From Caballeronia sp. dw_276 (lineage in GTDB: Bacteria; Pseudomonadota; Gammaproteobacteria; Burkholderiales; Burkholderiaceae), in NCBI RefSeq assembly GCF_018449635.1, contig NZ_JAAVUV010000009.1:124001-188000 (forward strand): a stretch of DNA of 64,000 nucleotides, in the 5' to 3' direction. Made by a program: the position numbers and the translations under genes. The notes under the pieces are model-generated. The model made no database searches, was not told the DNA's origin, and saw only the letters and a list, made by a program, of their open reading frames with translations. Shown here in pieces: positions 9,602-18,148 of the stretch. How positions within the stretch are numbered: the stretch's first letter is position 1; the number at the start of each line of letters is the position of its first letter.

Positions 9602-9645
9602 ACCTAATGCAATAACTCAAGCAGCAACACACAAGGAGAGTAACC

Positions 9646-10152
9646 ATGATGTCTAAAATTCGTATCGGCTTTGCAGTGGCGATGGTCGGTGCATTGGCCG
9701 CATGTCATTCAGGCGTCAAGCTGGATGAAGGTGCAAACAAAGGCGCGATCGGCACGCAACCCGACGCGAACGCAGTTCAACAGGTCAACGTCGATCCGCT
9801 GAACGATCCGAATAGCCCGCTCGCGAAGCGCAGCATTTACTTCGACTTCGACAGCTATGCAGTTCGTGATGACTACCAGCCGCTGTTGCAGCAACACGCA
9901 CAGTATCTGAAGAGCCATCCGGACCGTCACGTCCTGATCCAGGGCAACACCGACGAACGCGGCACGAGCGAGTACAACCTGGCGCTTGGCCAGAAGCGTG
10001 CTGAAGCTGTGCGTCGCGCAATGTCGCTGCTGGGTGTGGCGGACACGCAAATGGAAGCCGTGAGTCTGGGCAAGGAAAAGCCGCAGGCTACCGGTCATGA
10101 CGAATCGTCGTGGGCACAAAACCGCCGCGCCGATCTCGCTTATCAACAGTAA
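9646..10152 (+). CDS. pal: Peptidoglycan-associated lipoprotein Pal
   Basis: This 168-residue OmpA-like lipoprotein has a lipobox LAAC at residues 17-20 and an OmpA C domain starting near IYFDFDSYAVRDDY. It carries the peptidoglycan-binding block GNTDERGTSEYNLALGQKRA, in which the Asp and Arg contact diaminopimelate. It anchors the outer membrane to the cell wall and partners TolB. AAGGAGAG lies a few bases before the ATG, a strong ribosome site matching the high abundance expected of Pal. Confidence 0.98.
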   Translation: MMSKIRIGFAVAMVGALAACHSGVKLDEGANKGAIGTQPDANAVQQVNVDPLNDPNSPLAKRSIYFDFDSYAVRDDYQPLLQQHAQYLKSHPDRHVLIQGNTDERGTSEYNLALGQKRAEAVRRAMSLLGVADTQMEAVSLGKEKPQATGHDESSWAQNRRADLAYQQ

Positions 10153-10179
10153 TAGAACCAGTCACGGGTGAGTCGCCGT

Positions 10180-10929
10180 ATGTTGTATCGCTTCCCTTCG
10201 CTGCGCGCGGTCGCAGTTGCTTGTTTGCTGGGCTCGGCCGTGGTCGGCGGATCGGCGCATGCAGCATTGTTCGACGACAATGAAGCTCGCAAGGCCGTGC
10301 TCGATCTGCGCACGAAAACAGACGGTCTGTCGAGCCAGTTGTCCTCGGCTCAGCGCACTATCCTCGATCAGCAGAACCGTCTCGACCAGTTGAATCAGCA
10401 GGTCGCGACGCTTCGTGGCCAGAACGAGGATCTGGCCAACCAGCTGACCACGTTGCAGAAGCAGCAGAAGGACTACTACGCCGACCTTGATGGCCGGTTG
10501 AAGAAGCTCGAGCCGCAGCAGCAGACGGTGGATGGCGTGCAGGGTACGGTGCAGCCCGGCGAGACTGATTCGTTCAACGCGGCATCGACTCAGTTCCGCA
10601 ACGGTGACTTCAAGAATGCGGCGGCGTCGTTCAAGACGTTCGTGGCGAAGTATCCGCAGAGTCCATATCAGCCGACTGCGCAGTACTGGCTGGGCAACGC
10701 GCAGTATGCGTTGCGCGATTACAAGGCATCGACCGCGACCTGGCAAAATCTGGTGAAGAGTTTCCCGACGCATCCGCGGGCGCCCGACGCGCTGCTCGCA
10801 ATCGCGAACAACCAGATCGAGCAGGGTCAAAAACCCGCTGCGAAGAAGACGCTGGAACAGATCATCTCGCAGTACGGTGGAACCGAAGCCGCGCAGTCAG
10901 CTGAAAGCAAGATGTCGCAAGTGAAGTAA
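10180..10929 (+). CDS. cpoB: Cell division coordinator CpoB (YbgF)
   Basis: The product is 249 residues from ATG 10180; an in-frame GTG at 10168 is possible, but GGTGAG seven bases before the ATG favours the later start. A signal peptide ending HAALF is followed by a coiled-coil trimerisation segment (DLRTKTDGLSSQLSSAQ onward, rich in Q/L heptads) and a C-terminal TPR domain (FNAASTQFRNGDFKNAAAS, PTAQYWLGNAQYALRDYKAS). CpoB links Tol-Pal constriction to PBP1B peptidoglycan synthesis in the periplasm. It is the last gene of the cluster, with a terminator behind it. Confidence 0.94.
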   Translation: MLYRFPSLRAVAVACLLGSAVVGGSAHAALFDDNEARKAVLDLRTKTDGLSSQLSSAQRTILDQQNRLDQLNQQVATLRGQNEDLANQLTTLQKQQKDYYADLDGRLKKLEPQQQTVDGVQGTVQPGETDSFNAASTQFRNGDFKNAAASFKTFVAKYPQSPYQPTAQYWLGNAQYALRDYKASTATWQNLVKSFPTHPRAPDALLAIANNQIEQGQKPAAKKTLEQIISQYGGTEAAQSAESKMSQVK

Positions 10930-10983
10930 GCGTAAGGCCGCTTGGCATTGCTTTTCGGCCCCAAATCGCGCCTCTCGTGAAGG

Positions 10984-11018
10984 AGCCCGTAGCGTTGTTG
11001 CTACGGGCTTTTTCTTTG
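10984..11018 (+). terminator. Rho-independent terminator after cpoB
   Basis: A perfect 9-bp stem AGCCCGTAG / CTACGGGCT (10984-10992 and 11001-11009) encloses an 8-base loop and is followed by a T-rich run. It closes the ybgC-tol-pal-cpoB transcription unit. Confidence 0.93.
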
Positions 11019-11092
11019 CATTTTGACTGCTATTTGACCGTTATTTGACTGCCTTTTGTCTGTTTCGACAGGCGACGGATTTTTACGCACCG

Positions 11093-11122
11093 TTGACAAC
11101 TAGCGGCCGCTATGACTATAAT
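11093..11122 (+). promoter_or_regulatory. Sigma-70 promoter of the tRNA-Lys gene
   Basis: A perfect -35 box TTGACA (11093-11098) and a perfect -10 box TATAAT (11117-11122) are separated by 18 bp. The tRNA begins 12 bases after the -10 box, consistent with a short 5' leader removed by RNase P. Confidence 0.9.
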
Positions 11123-11133
11123 TTCGGCTCTTT

Positions 11134-11209
11134 GGGTCGTTAGCTCAGCTGGTAGAGCAGCGGACTTTTAATCCGTTGGTCACAGGTTCGAATCCCGTAC
11201 GGCCTACCA
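11134..11209 (+). tRNA. tRNA-Lys (anticodon TTT)
   Basis: This is a 76-nt cloverleaf with encoded CCA. The acceptor arms GGGTCGT and ACGGCCT pair, with a G-T closing pair. The D-arm is GCTCAGCTGGTAGAGC, the anticodon loop is CTTTTAA (anticodon TTT, lysine), and the T-arm contains GGTTCGAATCC. It stands alone between its own promoter and terminator. No integration has occurred here. Confidence 0.97.
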
Positions 11210-11219
11210 AAGACAAGAA

Positions 11220-11246
11220 GGGCTCAGCGAAAGCTGAGCCCTTTTT
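11220..11246 (+). terminator. Rho-independent terminator of tRNA-Lys
   Basis: A 9-bp stem GGGCTCAGC / GCTGAGCCC with a GAAA tetraloop is followed by five T. It lies 10 bases after the tRNA 3' end. Confidence 0.95.
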
Positions 11247-11554
11247 CCGTTTACGCGCGCTAACGCCGAGATTACACAGGCGCCAATTTCGCGGTCTAAC
11301 ACATGCCGAATTGCGAAACGAGCCTGGCTAAATATCTGTAAAAAAGGGTTCGCACTGCCGGGATCAACTGCATGGTTCGAGGCCGGCTCGCTATACTGCA
11401 CGCTCTTGACCGTGCGTCCTGACACGCCGATTATCTACAATTCTTCGCCTTCGCTCTTCCGACGCTTAGTAGAGCGTATCGAAAAACCGTTGAGCTTTCG
11501 GCCAGGATCAGCACCTGAAAAAACTTCTCGACCACTTGAACCCGAGTTGATGAA
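11247..11554. other. Intergenic region before the metallo-hydrolase gene
   Basis: No coding region, repeat or RNA is recognised in these 308 bases. The segment immediately before 11555 should hold the promoter of the metallo-beta-lactamase-fold gene, but no consensus boxes stand out. A short open frame on the minus strand here has no support. Confidence 0.5.
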
Positions 11555-12484
11555 ATGATTCGTAAAGTCGTATCGCTTGTCGCCGTCATTGTCCTGTTAC
11601 TGGCAGGCCTGGCCTACTACTGCATGTCCTCGCCAGCTGGACTTGCCAAAGCGCTGACTGTCTACTCTGCCGTCAAGCCATTGAAGGTCGAACCCGTACG
11701 CGATGGCGTCTATTACGCGACTGGAGGCTTTTCGAATAGCGGTTTTATCGTGGGCGACACCGGTGTGATCGTGATCGATGCACAGATGTTCGCGCCGTCC
11801 GCCAACAAGATGCTCAAAGCCATCGCCGGGATCACGCCGCTGCCGGTGAACACCATGATCCTGACGCACAGCGATCCGGACCACGTCGATGCGTTGCCGG
11901 CCTACCCGCGCGGAATGCAAATCATCGCCCAGGACAACACGCGGGTGGACATGCAAGCGGCGCTCGATAACCCCACTGAGAACAAAACGCCAACGCCTTC
12001 CGGCTTGAAGGACTATCTGCCGACGAAGAACGTGACAACGAACGAAAGTCTGGTTGTGGACGGAGTGCAAATGGAATTGCTGCATATCGCACCGGCCCAC
12101 ACCGATGGCGACCTGATCGTGTACCTGCCCGCGAAGAAAATCGTGTTTGCCGGGGACATCCTGACGCCTGGCTCCGGCCCGTACCCTGGCATACACCTTG
12201 AAAAACACGGCTCCTCGCTGGGCTGGATCAAGACGATGCAAGCCCTGATCGCGCTGGATGCGGACATTTACGTTTCCGGGCATGGGGAGCCGCTTAAACA
12301 CGACGATCTGCAACCTCGCCTTGACGCTGCGGTACAACGAAGGGCTGAAATAGCGCGCATGGTGGCGCAAAACAAGAGCCTGGACGAAGTGAAAGCAATT
12401 CTCAACGACCCGCCCCCGACGGGTGTCGAAAAAGGGTTTCCGACGTTTACTGACACGACATACCAGGAACTGACCCAAAAGTGA
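11555..12484 (+). CDS. Membrane-anchored metallo-beta-lactamase-fold hydrolase
   Basis: The 309-residue product starts with a hydrophobic segment (VVSLVAVIVLLLAGLAYYC, about 5-23), either a signal anchor or a signal peptide. The MBL fold follows, with NSGFIVGDTGVIVIDAQ and the metal-binding stretch THSDPDHVDAL (His105, Asp107, Asp109, His110). Later ligands are His182 (APAHTDGD), Asp201 (FAGDIL) and the SGHGEP His. The usual HxHxDH motif reads HSDPDH, so the second histidine is an aspartate. The substrate is unknown; family members include lactonases, sulfatases and quinoprotein relay-like proteins. Confidence 0.85.
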   Translation: MIRKVVSLVAVIVLLLAGLAYYCMSSPAGLAKALTVYSAVKPLKVEPVRDGVYYATGGFSNSGFIVGDTGVIVIDAQMFAPSANKMLKAIAGITPLPVNTMILTHSDPDHVDALPAYPRGMQIIAQDNTRVDMQAALDNPTENKTPTPSGLKDYLPTKNVTTNESLVVDGVQMELLHIAPAHTDGDLIVYLPAKKIVFAGDILTPGSGPYPGIHLEKHGSSLGWIKTMQALIALDADIYVSGHGEPLKHDDLQPRLDAAVQRRAEIARMVAQNKSLDEVKAILNDPPPTGVEKGFPTFTDTTYQELTQK

Positions 12485-12566
12485 CCGGTGGCATTCGTTG
12501 CCTGTATCAGCGGGGCCGGAGAGGATCAGATCGCTACGTCGTCTTCCGGCCCGGCCAGGACTCGGC

Positions 12567-13607
12567 TCAATGCACCTTGCTGGCCGTCGCCACCCATTGA
12601 TCAAACTGCGGCTTGTTCCCCGTCATCCATTCGTCGGCGAGCTTGTTGATCAAGGACGATGACCCGCCATTTTTACTGATCGCGTATTCCCATCCCGACC
12701 ACGTCTTGCCCGGGAATTTGATCTGCTCGATCAGCGTTTTCACCGCCGGATTCGCGGCGATAAACTCCTTGTTGCCCACCGATCCCCAGTTCCACGACGA
12801 CATCGCCATGCGGCACGGATTCGCCCCGCCCGCGCACCCTTCCACGCCGTTCACCAACGCCGATGCCTTGTTTGGAACGTTCGGCGGCAACGCGTCGCTG
12901 GGGGTCGGCAACCAGACTACGTCCTTGCCCGGAACCAGCGCGTTCGTGGTCCATGACGGGTTCCATGCGTAGAAGAACGCCGGCTTGCCGTCCTTGATGC
13001 GCGTGACGGCATCGACCATCAAAGCTTCGTATTTGCCGCGCACCGCGTGCACCGTCTGCTTGAGCCCGAACTTGTCGATCTGATAGTCGACCACGTCGCC
13101 GCAACTCCAGCCCGGGTCGCAACTGATGAGTTCCGCCTTGCCGTCGCTGCCAAAAAGTCCCGCGATCTTAGGGTCTTTCATCTGCTCGAGGCTCGTGATG
13201 TTGTGCGCCACCGCGGTTTTTTTATCGATGAGATAACCATTGATGCCGCCACCCACGATCATCCCGCCGCCCACGATCTCCGCCTGCTTTTCCACCGCTC
13301 TGAAGCCGGGTTCGCGTTGGGGAAAATTCACGTCGGTGGCTAGATCGACATCGCCTTGCGCCGCGGCCTGGAAGAACAGCGTGGTGTTCATCGTGCTGAG
13401 TTTGACGTCGTAGCCGAGCGCTTTCATGGCTTTCATCACGATCTGTGCGGCGACGTAATTGCCGCCGAGGCTATCGCTTTGTGCGTATCGAATGGTCTTG
13501 CCGTTGCCCGGCAACGTGTCGGCGAATGCGCCCACGCTAGCCGATGTCAAACCCACTACCGCCGCGACTGCGAGTGCCCGTCCTGCCCATGCAAATGGTC
13601 TCATCAA
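12567..13607 (-). CDS. Glycine betaine/proline-type ABC transporter substrate-binding protein (ProX-like)
   Basis: The 346-residue periplasmic protein has a signal peptide cleaved around AFA-DT (residue 30) followed by an OpuAC-type domain (IRYAQSDSLGGNYVAAQIVM, YEALMVDAVTRIKDGKPAFFYAW). Aromatic residues such as those in AWNPSWTTN probably form the cage that binds a trimethylammonium group. It is the last gene of the operon after the permease, 82 bases downstream. By family it delivers a betaine-like ligand; which ligand is not shown by sequence. Confidence 0.88.
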   Translation of the reverse strand: MMRPFAWAGRALAVAAVVGLTSASVGAFADTLPGNGKTIRYAQSDSLGGNYVAAQIVMKAMKALGYDVKLSTMNTTLFFQAAAQGDVDLATDVNFPQREPGFRAVEKQAEIVGGGMIVGGGINGYLIDKKTAVAHNITSLEQMKDPKIAGLFGSDGKAELISCDPGWSCGDVVDYQIDKFGLKQTVHAVRGKYEALMVDAVTRIKDGKPAFFYAWNPSWTTNALVPGKDVVWLPTPSDALPPNVPNKASALVNGVEGCAGGANPCRMAMSSWNWGSVGNKEFIAANPAVKTLIEQIKFPGKTWSGWEYAISKNGGSSSLINKLADEWMTGNKPQFDQWVATASKVH

Positions 13608-13689
13608 ATTCCTTTATCGTGATCGTCGATCATCCGGCTCTCGGCCGGACGCGCCTGGGTTTTGCCTGATTTTTGCCTGACTTCCAACT

Positions 13690-14619
13690 TCACAAAGCTT
13701 TCTTGGCTTCCGCGTTCCTTGGCACTCGCTCGCCACGGACAAACCGCATCAAAACCGGCAGCAGCGCGCTACGCGTTCCGCCCTTCGATTGCGCCAGTTT
13801 CTGCGTGATGCGATCGAGCATCATCGCGAGCAGCACGATTGCGATGCCGCCAATCGCCGCTTGCCCGACATCCAGCCGGCCCAAGCCCTGAAGCACGACG
13901 AGACCCAAGCCTTCGGCGCCGATCATCGCGATCACAACCGACATGACCATTGCAGTGAGCACGGTCTGGTTGAGCCCGCCGAGGATGGTCGGGATGGCGA
14001 GCGGCAATTGCACTTCCCACAAAAGCTGGCGACGGTCGGCGCCAAACGCGAGACCCGCTTCCACAATTTCATGCTCGACCATCCGGATGCCGAGATGCGT
14101 GAAGCGGATCAACGGCGGCATCGCGGTGGTCACGACAGCGACTTCGCCCGGCACCGTGCCAACGCCGAACATCATCACCACGGGCACCAGATACACGAAC
14201 GTCGGCGTGGTCTGCATGATGTCGAGCACGGGCCGCACGATGCGCCACACGCGGTCGCTGCGCGCGCACCAGATGCCGATGGGTATGCCGATCAACGCGC
14301 AGAACACAATGGCCGTCGCGATCAGCGACAACGTGGTGATGGCTTGCGCCCAGACGCCCATCGCTGCGATGAGAACAAGCCCCACCACGCTGAAGATCGC
14401 CACGCCCATGCTCGCAAGCCGCCAGGCGAGCAGAAACATCAGCACGAGCATCAACGGAAACGGGACGGCGTGAAGCACCGTGTCGTTGAAAGTCAGCAAG
14501 CGCTCGACGGGCCACTTGATGACGAGAAACATCGGCCGCAGGTTCTGTGCGATCCACTGGACGCCGTGCTGGATCCAATCGCCGATTGGCAAGACTGCGA
14601 GATCGTCGGCTTTAAACAT
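13690..14619 (-). CDS. Glycine betaine/proline-type ABC transporter permease (ProW-like)
   Basis: The 309-residue BPD-transporter permease has about six transmembrane helices and the EAA-like loop GLAFGADRRQLLWEVQLPLAIPTILGG (roughly residues 200-225) that docks onto the ATPase. The start at 14619 (MFKADDLAVLPIGDWIQ) overlaps the proV stop by 8 bases; an earlier in-frame ATG at 14658 would sit deep inside proV and is rejected. It forms the membrane channel of the quaternary-amine importer. Confidence 0.9.
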   Translation of the reverse strand: MFKADDLAVLPIGDWIQHGVQWIAQNLRPMFLVIKWPVERLLTFNDTVLHAVPFPLMLVLMFLLAWRLASMGVAIFSVVGLVLIAAMGVWAQAITTLSLIATAIVFCALIGIPIGIWCARSDRVWRIVRPVLDIMQTTPTFVYLVPVVMMFGVGTVPGEVAVVTTAMPPLIRFTHLGIRMVEHEIVEAGLAFGADRRQLLWEVQLPLAIPTILGGLNQTVLTAMVMSVVIAMIGAEGLGLVVLQGLGRLDVGQAAIGGIAIVLLAMMLDRITQKLAQSKGGTRSALLPVLMRFVRGERVPRNAEAKKAL

Positions 14620-15805
14620 GGCGTGCTCCCATGGCGCCCGCAGCGCCGATTCGGGCAAGGATCTGCCCTGCTTCCAGACGGCCGATCAGGCGGCCGGTTT
14701 CATCGATTACGCCGATCGGGCCGCCGTGCTTATCCTGCTGATAACTGCCGGCGACATCGACGAGCTTGGTGTGCGCGGGCACGCAAGTGAAACGCGTGTC
14801 GGGCCGGGGCATGCTGCCGCCGCCGCGCGCCTGTTCCATCTCCGAAGCAGTCACGGTGCCGAGAATGCGTTCGTCCGTGTCGAGCATGAAACCCGGGCCC
14901 GGCTGGCCGGTTGCGTCGCCCATGAGGATGCCGTTCGGGCCGCGCAAAACCGCAGAGAGCGATGTCATGACCGAACCGGCGTCGAACAATCTGCCGCGAT
15001 CGACTTCGCGCGTGAATGCCGCGACGTAATCGCTGCCCGGTTCGAGCACGATGGATTGCGGCGTGCCTTCGCGAACCATCTTGCCCTCAGACATGATCGC
15101 GATGCGCGTGCCGAGCTTCAGCGCTTCCTGGAAGTCGTGGGTGATGAACAGGATGGTCTTGTTCAACGTGCGCTGAAGGCGCAGCAATTCGTCCTGCATC
15201 TCGGTGCGAATCAGCGGATCGAGCGCGCTGAATGCTTCGTCCATGATGAGCACGTCGGCATCGGTTGCAAGCGCGCGGGCCAGGCCCACGCGTTGACGCA
15301 TGCCGCCGCTGAGTTCGTGAGGCATGTGATAACCCCAGCGCGCCAGTCCCACCACGTTCAGCACTTCTTCCGCGCGTTTGCGGCGATCGGCGGCGGACAT
15401 GCCACGCAGCTTCAACCCGAACTCGACGTTTTCGATCACGCGACGATTCGGCAGCAGCGCGAAATGCTGGAAGACCATCGATATCCGCTTGCGGCGGACA
15501 TCGCGAAGACCGGCTTCATCGAGCGTGCAGATGTCCTGGTCGTCGAGCAGGATCTTGCCCGCGCTTGGTTCATTCAGGCGATTGATGCAGCGCGCGAGCG
15601 TCGACTTGCCCGAGCCGGACAAGCCCATGATCATGTACATCGCGCCGGACGGAATGGAGAGCGATACGTCGTCGAGACCGACCACGTGACCCAGCGTTTC
15701 CTGCACTTCGGACTTGCTCTTGCCGGCCTTGAGCATGGCCAGCGCCTTCTCGGGCCTGTCCGTGAACACCTTGTACAAATGCTCGATCTTCAAACGCTCA
15801 GTCAT
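14612..15805 (-). CDS. Glycine betaine/proline-type ABC transporter ATP-binding protein (ProV-like)
   Basis: The 397-residue ATPase has Walker A GLSGSGKST, signature LSGGMRQRVGLARAL, Walker B VLIMDEAFSALD, and the N-terminal extension (KALAMLKAGKSKSEVQETLG) typical of OpuA/ProV. The C-terminal third contains tandem CBS-like sequence (GVIDETGRLIGRLEAGQIL), which senses ionic strength in relatives. The frame stays open upstream across the previous gene, but the start at 15805 (MTERLKIEHLYKVF) overlaps the NIPSNAP gene stop (ATGA) and gives family length. Confidence 0.93.
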   Translation of the reverse strand: MTERLKIEHLYKVFTDRPEKALAMLKAGKSKSEVQETLGHVVGLDDVSLSIPSGAMYMIMGLSGSGKSTLARCINRLNEPSAGKILLDDQDICTLDEAGLRDVRRKRISMVFQHFALLPNRRVIENVEFGLKLRGMSAADRRKRAEEVLNVVGLARWGYHMPHELSGGMRQRVGLARALATDADVLIMDEAFSALDPLIRTEMQDELLRLQRTLNKTILFITHDFQEALKLGTRIAIMSEGKMVREGTPQSIVLEPGSDYVAAFTREVDRGRLFDAGSVMTSLSAVLRGPNGILMGDATGQPGPGFMLDTDERILGTVTASEMEQARGGGSMPRPDTRFTCVPAHTKLVDVAGSYQQDKHGGPIGVIDETGRLIGRLEAGQILARIGAAGAMGARHV

Positions 15806-16158
15806 CGCATCTTCTCCTCTGAAGAGCCGGCGGAAACGGGCAGATGCCGCAACGGTGAAAAGTCGGTCGGCACGAGAATCCTGTTTTCCGCCTGCTCGAT
15901 GTTCTCTGACAGCCTCGGCAGGAATTCCTGCCATCTTGGGTCGTCCGCGAGTTGCTGACGGCGGCGCGCACGGTCGTTGAGATCGGCGTAGGCCCACATG
16001 TGCGTGACCTGGCTGAGCGGTCCGATATCCGTCGTGAAATAACCGATCAAATTGCCCAGGATCGGCTGCTGGATGGCGAGGCCTTCGTCGCGCACGAGCT
16101 TGAGATACCGGCCCATCCGGCCATTCCTGATCCGGTAGATTCGCTCTTCGATGATCAT
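15802..16158 (-). CDS. NIPSNAP-family protein
   Basis: The 118-residue product is a single NIPSNAP ferredoxin-like domain (MIIEERIYRIRNGRMGRYLK, HMWAYADLNDRARRRQQLAD, DPRWQEFL). Members in bacteria often lie beside catabolic genes; their biochemical role is not settled. Here it overlaps the hydrolase gene upstream and proV downstream by ATGA junctions, so translation of the three is coupled and it probably serves the same catabolic pathway. Confidence 0.85.
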   Translation of the reverse strand: MIIEERIYRIRNGRMGRYLKLVRDEGLAIQQPILGNLIGYFTTDIGPLSQVTHMWAYADLNDRARRRQQLADDPRWQEFLPRLSENIEQAENRILVPTDFSPLRHLPVSAGSSEEKMR

Positions 16159-16979
16159 TGCCGCGTCTCCCGATCATCGCTCGCCAGAAAGCGGCGCATC
16201 AGTGCGGCAACCACGTCTGGCGCTTCGATCAGAATCGAGTGACGCAAGCCGGGCAGGATTTCAAGCTGCGAATTGGGAATGCGCTGATGCATGTACTGCG
16301 CCATTCGCGGGTTCGAACCCTGGTCCTCTTCGCCGGTCGCGATCAAGGTCGGCACGCTGATCTGATCGATGAAACCGCCAAAATCCGTCTGCGCCAAAAC
16401 GCGGTAAGCCGCGGCATAACAATCGGGATCGTTCTCGGCGTTGCGCTGCCGCAGACGTGCGACGAGTTCGGGGTTGCGTTGCTGGAAGCCTTCGGTGAGC
16501 CAGCGCGAAAGCGAGGCATCGTAATGCGAACCACGGTCGCCGGATTGCAGCGCAGCAAGACGCGCCGCGACGCGCTCACGCTCTTCCGGCGTGCGTCCAG
16601 AAACGGTCGACAGCAACACGAGTTTCTTTAGGCGCTCGGGATGCGTCAGCGCGAGGCGCTGCGCAATCAGGCCGCCTAGCGAGAAGCCCGCGAGATCGAA
16701 TTGATGGAAACCGACGTGATCGGCGAGCGCGAGGACATCGCTGACGAAGTCATCGATTTCATAACGCCCTTTCACCAGCGACGAACGTCCGTGACCGCGC
16801 AGATCGAGCGTCAGGATGCGGAACGTGTCCCTCAGCTTCGCGACAATGCCTTCCCATGCCTCGAGGTTCGAACCCACGCCGTGGATGCAAACCAGCGCAC
16901 GCGAGCCCTCGCCTTCGAGCCGATAATTCAGCGCGATGCCACGGCCATCGAACGTCGTTGCAATACTCGCATCGGCCAT
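16155..16979 (-). CDS. Alpha/beta hydrolase (3-oxoadipate enol-lactonase-like)
   Basis: The 274-residue hydrolase has the oxyanion motif CIHGVGSN, the LDLRGHGRS turn, the nucleophile elbow GFSLGG, an acidic residue in TGEEDQGSN, and the catalytic His in GLRHSILIE. The layout resembles PcaD/BphD-type hydrolases of ring or amide catabolism. It lies three bases after the LLM monooxygenase gene and overlaps the NIPSNAP gene. In the pathway it could hydrolyse an ester, lactone or amide intermediate; the substrate is unknown. Confidence 0.86.
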   Translation of the reverse strand: MADASIATTFDGRGIALNYRLEGEGSRALVCIHGVGSNLEAWEGIVAKLRDTFRILTLDLRGHGRSSLVKGRYEIDDFVSDVLALADHVGFHQFDLAGFSLGGLIAQRLALTHPERLKKLVLLSTVSGRTPEERERVAARLAALQSGDRGSHYDASLSRWLTEGFQQRNPELVARLRQRNAENDPDCYAAAYRVLAQTDFGGFIDQISVPTLIATGEEDQGSNPRMAQYMHQRIPNSQLEILPGLRHSILIEAPDVVAALMRRFLASDDRETRQ

Positions 16980-16982
16980 AGT

Positions 16983-18077
16983 TCAGGCTCCCGCCGCCGC
17001 AACGGACAGCTCGCGCTGCAATTCGCGCTGACGTTCGCGCGCAGCAAAATGCGGCATGACTTCATCGATAAAAAGACGCAGCGTCTTCTTCTGAAGCTCG
17101 AAAGGCAGATTGAATGAGAGGCCGAGACAGAACTGGTCGACGCCCTGATCTTCGTAAATCTGCAACTTGCGAATCACTTCTTCGGGCGTGCCGAACATCA
17201 GGTTGTCGCGGATATTCGCCGGATCGTAGTTGGCGCGATTCGCCACCGTCTCGTAGGGCACGGGCTCGGGGAAACCATCGGTGACGGTGCCAATGTTCTG
17301 CATCAGGTTCTCGAACGTGCGGCCGAAATCCACGCTATGGCGCACAGCGGTTTGCCAGTCATCAGGACGATCGTAGACGCATGTGCGCCGCAACATCATG
17401 AAACGCGGACGCGGACGTTCGGGGTGATCGGCAACGGCCTTGCGAAACTTCTCGCCGAGCACGGCGACTTCCGCGGGCGGCGCGGACAGGGGCGTCGACA
17501 GGATGTTTGCGCCTACGCTGACAGCCCAGTCGAAGCTGCCCGGATCGCGCGTCGCGACCCAGATTGGCGGATGAGGTTGTTGCAGCGGTTTAGGCACCGA
17601 TGTCGCCAGCGGGAACTTCCAGTAGTGGCCATCGTGCGCGTAGTCGCCGGCCCAAAGCTTCTGCACGGCCGGCACGATCTCCTTCAGATACGCGACGCCT
17701 TCCTGCTGCGGAATGCCGCCCGCCATGCGATCGAATTCATACTGATACGCACCGCGCGCAATCCCGAACTCGAGCCGGCCGCCGGTCAGGTGATCGCACA
17801 TCGCGGCTTCGCCGGCAAGACGGATTGGCGACCAGTAAGGCGCGACCAGCGTCGCCGTGCCGAGCCGGATGCGCTGTGTGTGCTGCGACAACCATGTGAG
17901 GATCGAAAACGGATTCGGTGAAATCGTGCATTCGATGGTGTGATGCTCGGCGGTCCAGAGCGTCTCGAAGCCGCCTTCATCGGCAATGCGAGCGAGTGCA
18001 AGCATGTTCGACATGGCCGTGGACATGGAGTCCTCCGGCGAAAAACGCTCCATGCTCAGTGAGATGGCAAATTTCAT
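16983..18077 (-). CDS. LLM-class flavin-dependent monooxygenase
   Basis: The 364-residue TIM-barrel enzyme is of the bacterial luciferase family (FETLWTAEHHTIECTISPNP, RIRLGTATLVAPYWSPIRLA, GRLEFGIARGAYQYEF). These enzymes use reduced FMN and oxygen supplied by a separate flavin reductase, here encoded two genes upstream. It probably carries out oxidative C-N, C-S or aldehyde cleavage in the pathway fed by the betaine-type importer. Length is normal. It is separated from the aldehyde dehydrogenase by 71 bases holding a short tandem repeat. Confidence 0.9.
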   Translation of the reverse strand: MKFAISLSMERFSPEDSMSTAMSNMLALARIADEGGFETLWTAEHHTIECTISPNPFSILTWLSQHTQRIRLGTATLVAPYWSPIRLAGEAAMCDHLTGGRLEFGIARGAYQYEFDRMAGGIPQQEGVAYLKEIVPAVQKLWAGDYAHDGHYWKFPLATSVPKPLQQPHPPIWVATRDPGSFDWAVSVGANILSTPLSAPPAEVAVLGEKFRKAVADHPERPRPRFMMLRRTCVYDRPDDWQTAVRHSVDFGRTFENLMQNIGTVTDGFPEPVPYETVANRANYDPANIRDNLMFGTPEEVIRKLQIYEDQGVDQFCLGLSFNLPFELQKKTLRLFIDEVMPHFAARERQRELQRELSVAAAGA

Positions 18078-18106
18078 GATGGGTCTCTCTTGGAATTTTT
18101 TGAGGC

Positions 18107-18148
18107 TCAGCGGCGCGCGCTCAGCGGCGCGCGCTTAGCGGCGCGCGC
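18107..18148. repeat. Three tandem 14-bp copies abutting the aldehyde dehydrogenase stop codon
   Basis: The unit TCAGCGGCGCGCGC occurs at 18107-18120 and 18121-18134, and as TTAGCGGCGCGCGC at 18135-18148. The next TCAGCG (18149) starts with the stop codon of the dehydrogenase gene read on the minus strand. Each copy therefore carries a TGA or TAA on that strand, as if the end of the gene had been duplicated by slippage. The alternating GC core could also fold. Confidence 0.85.
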
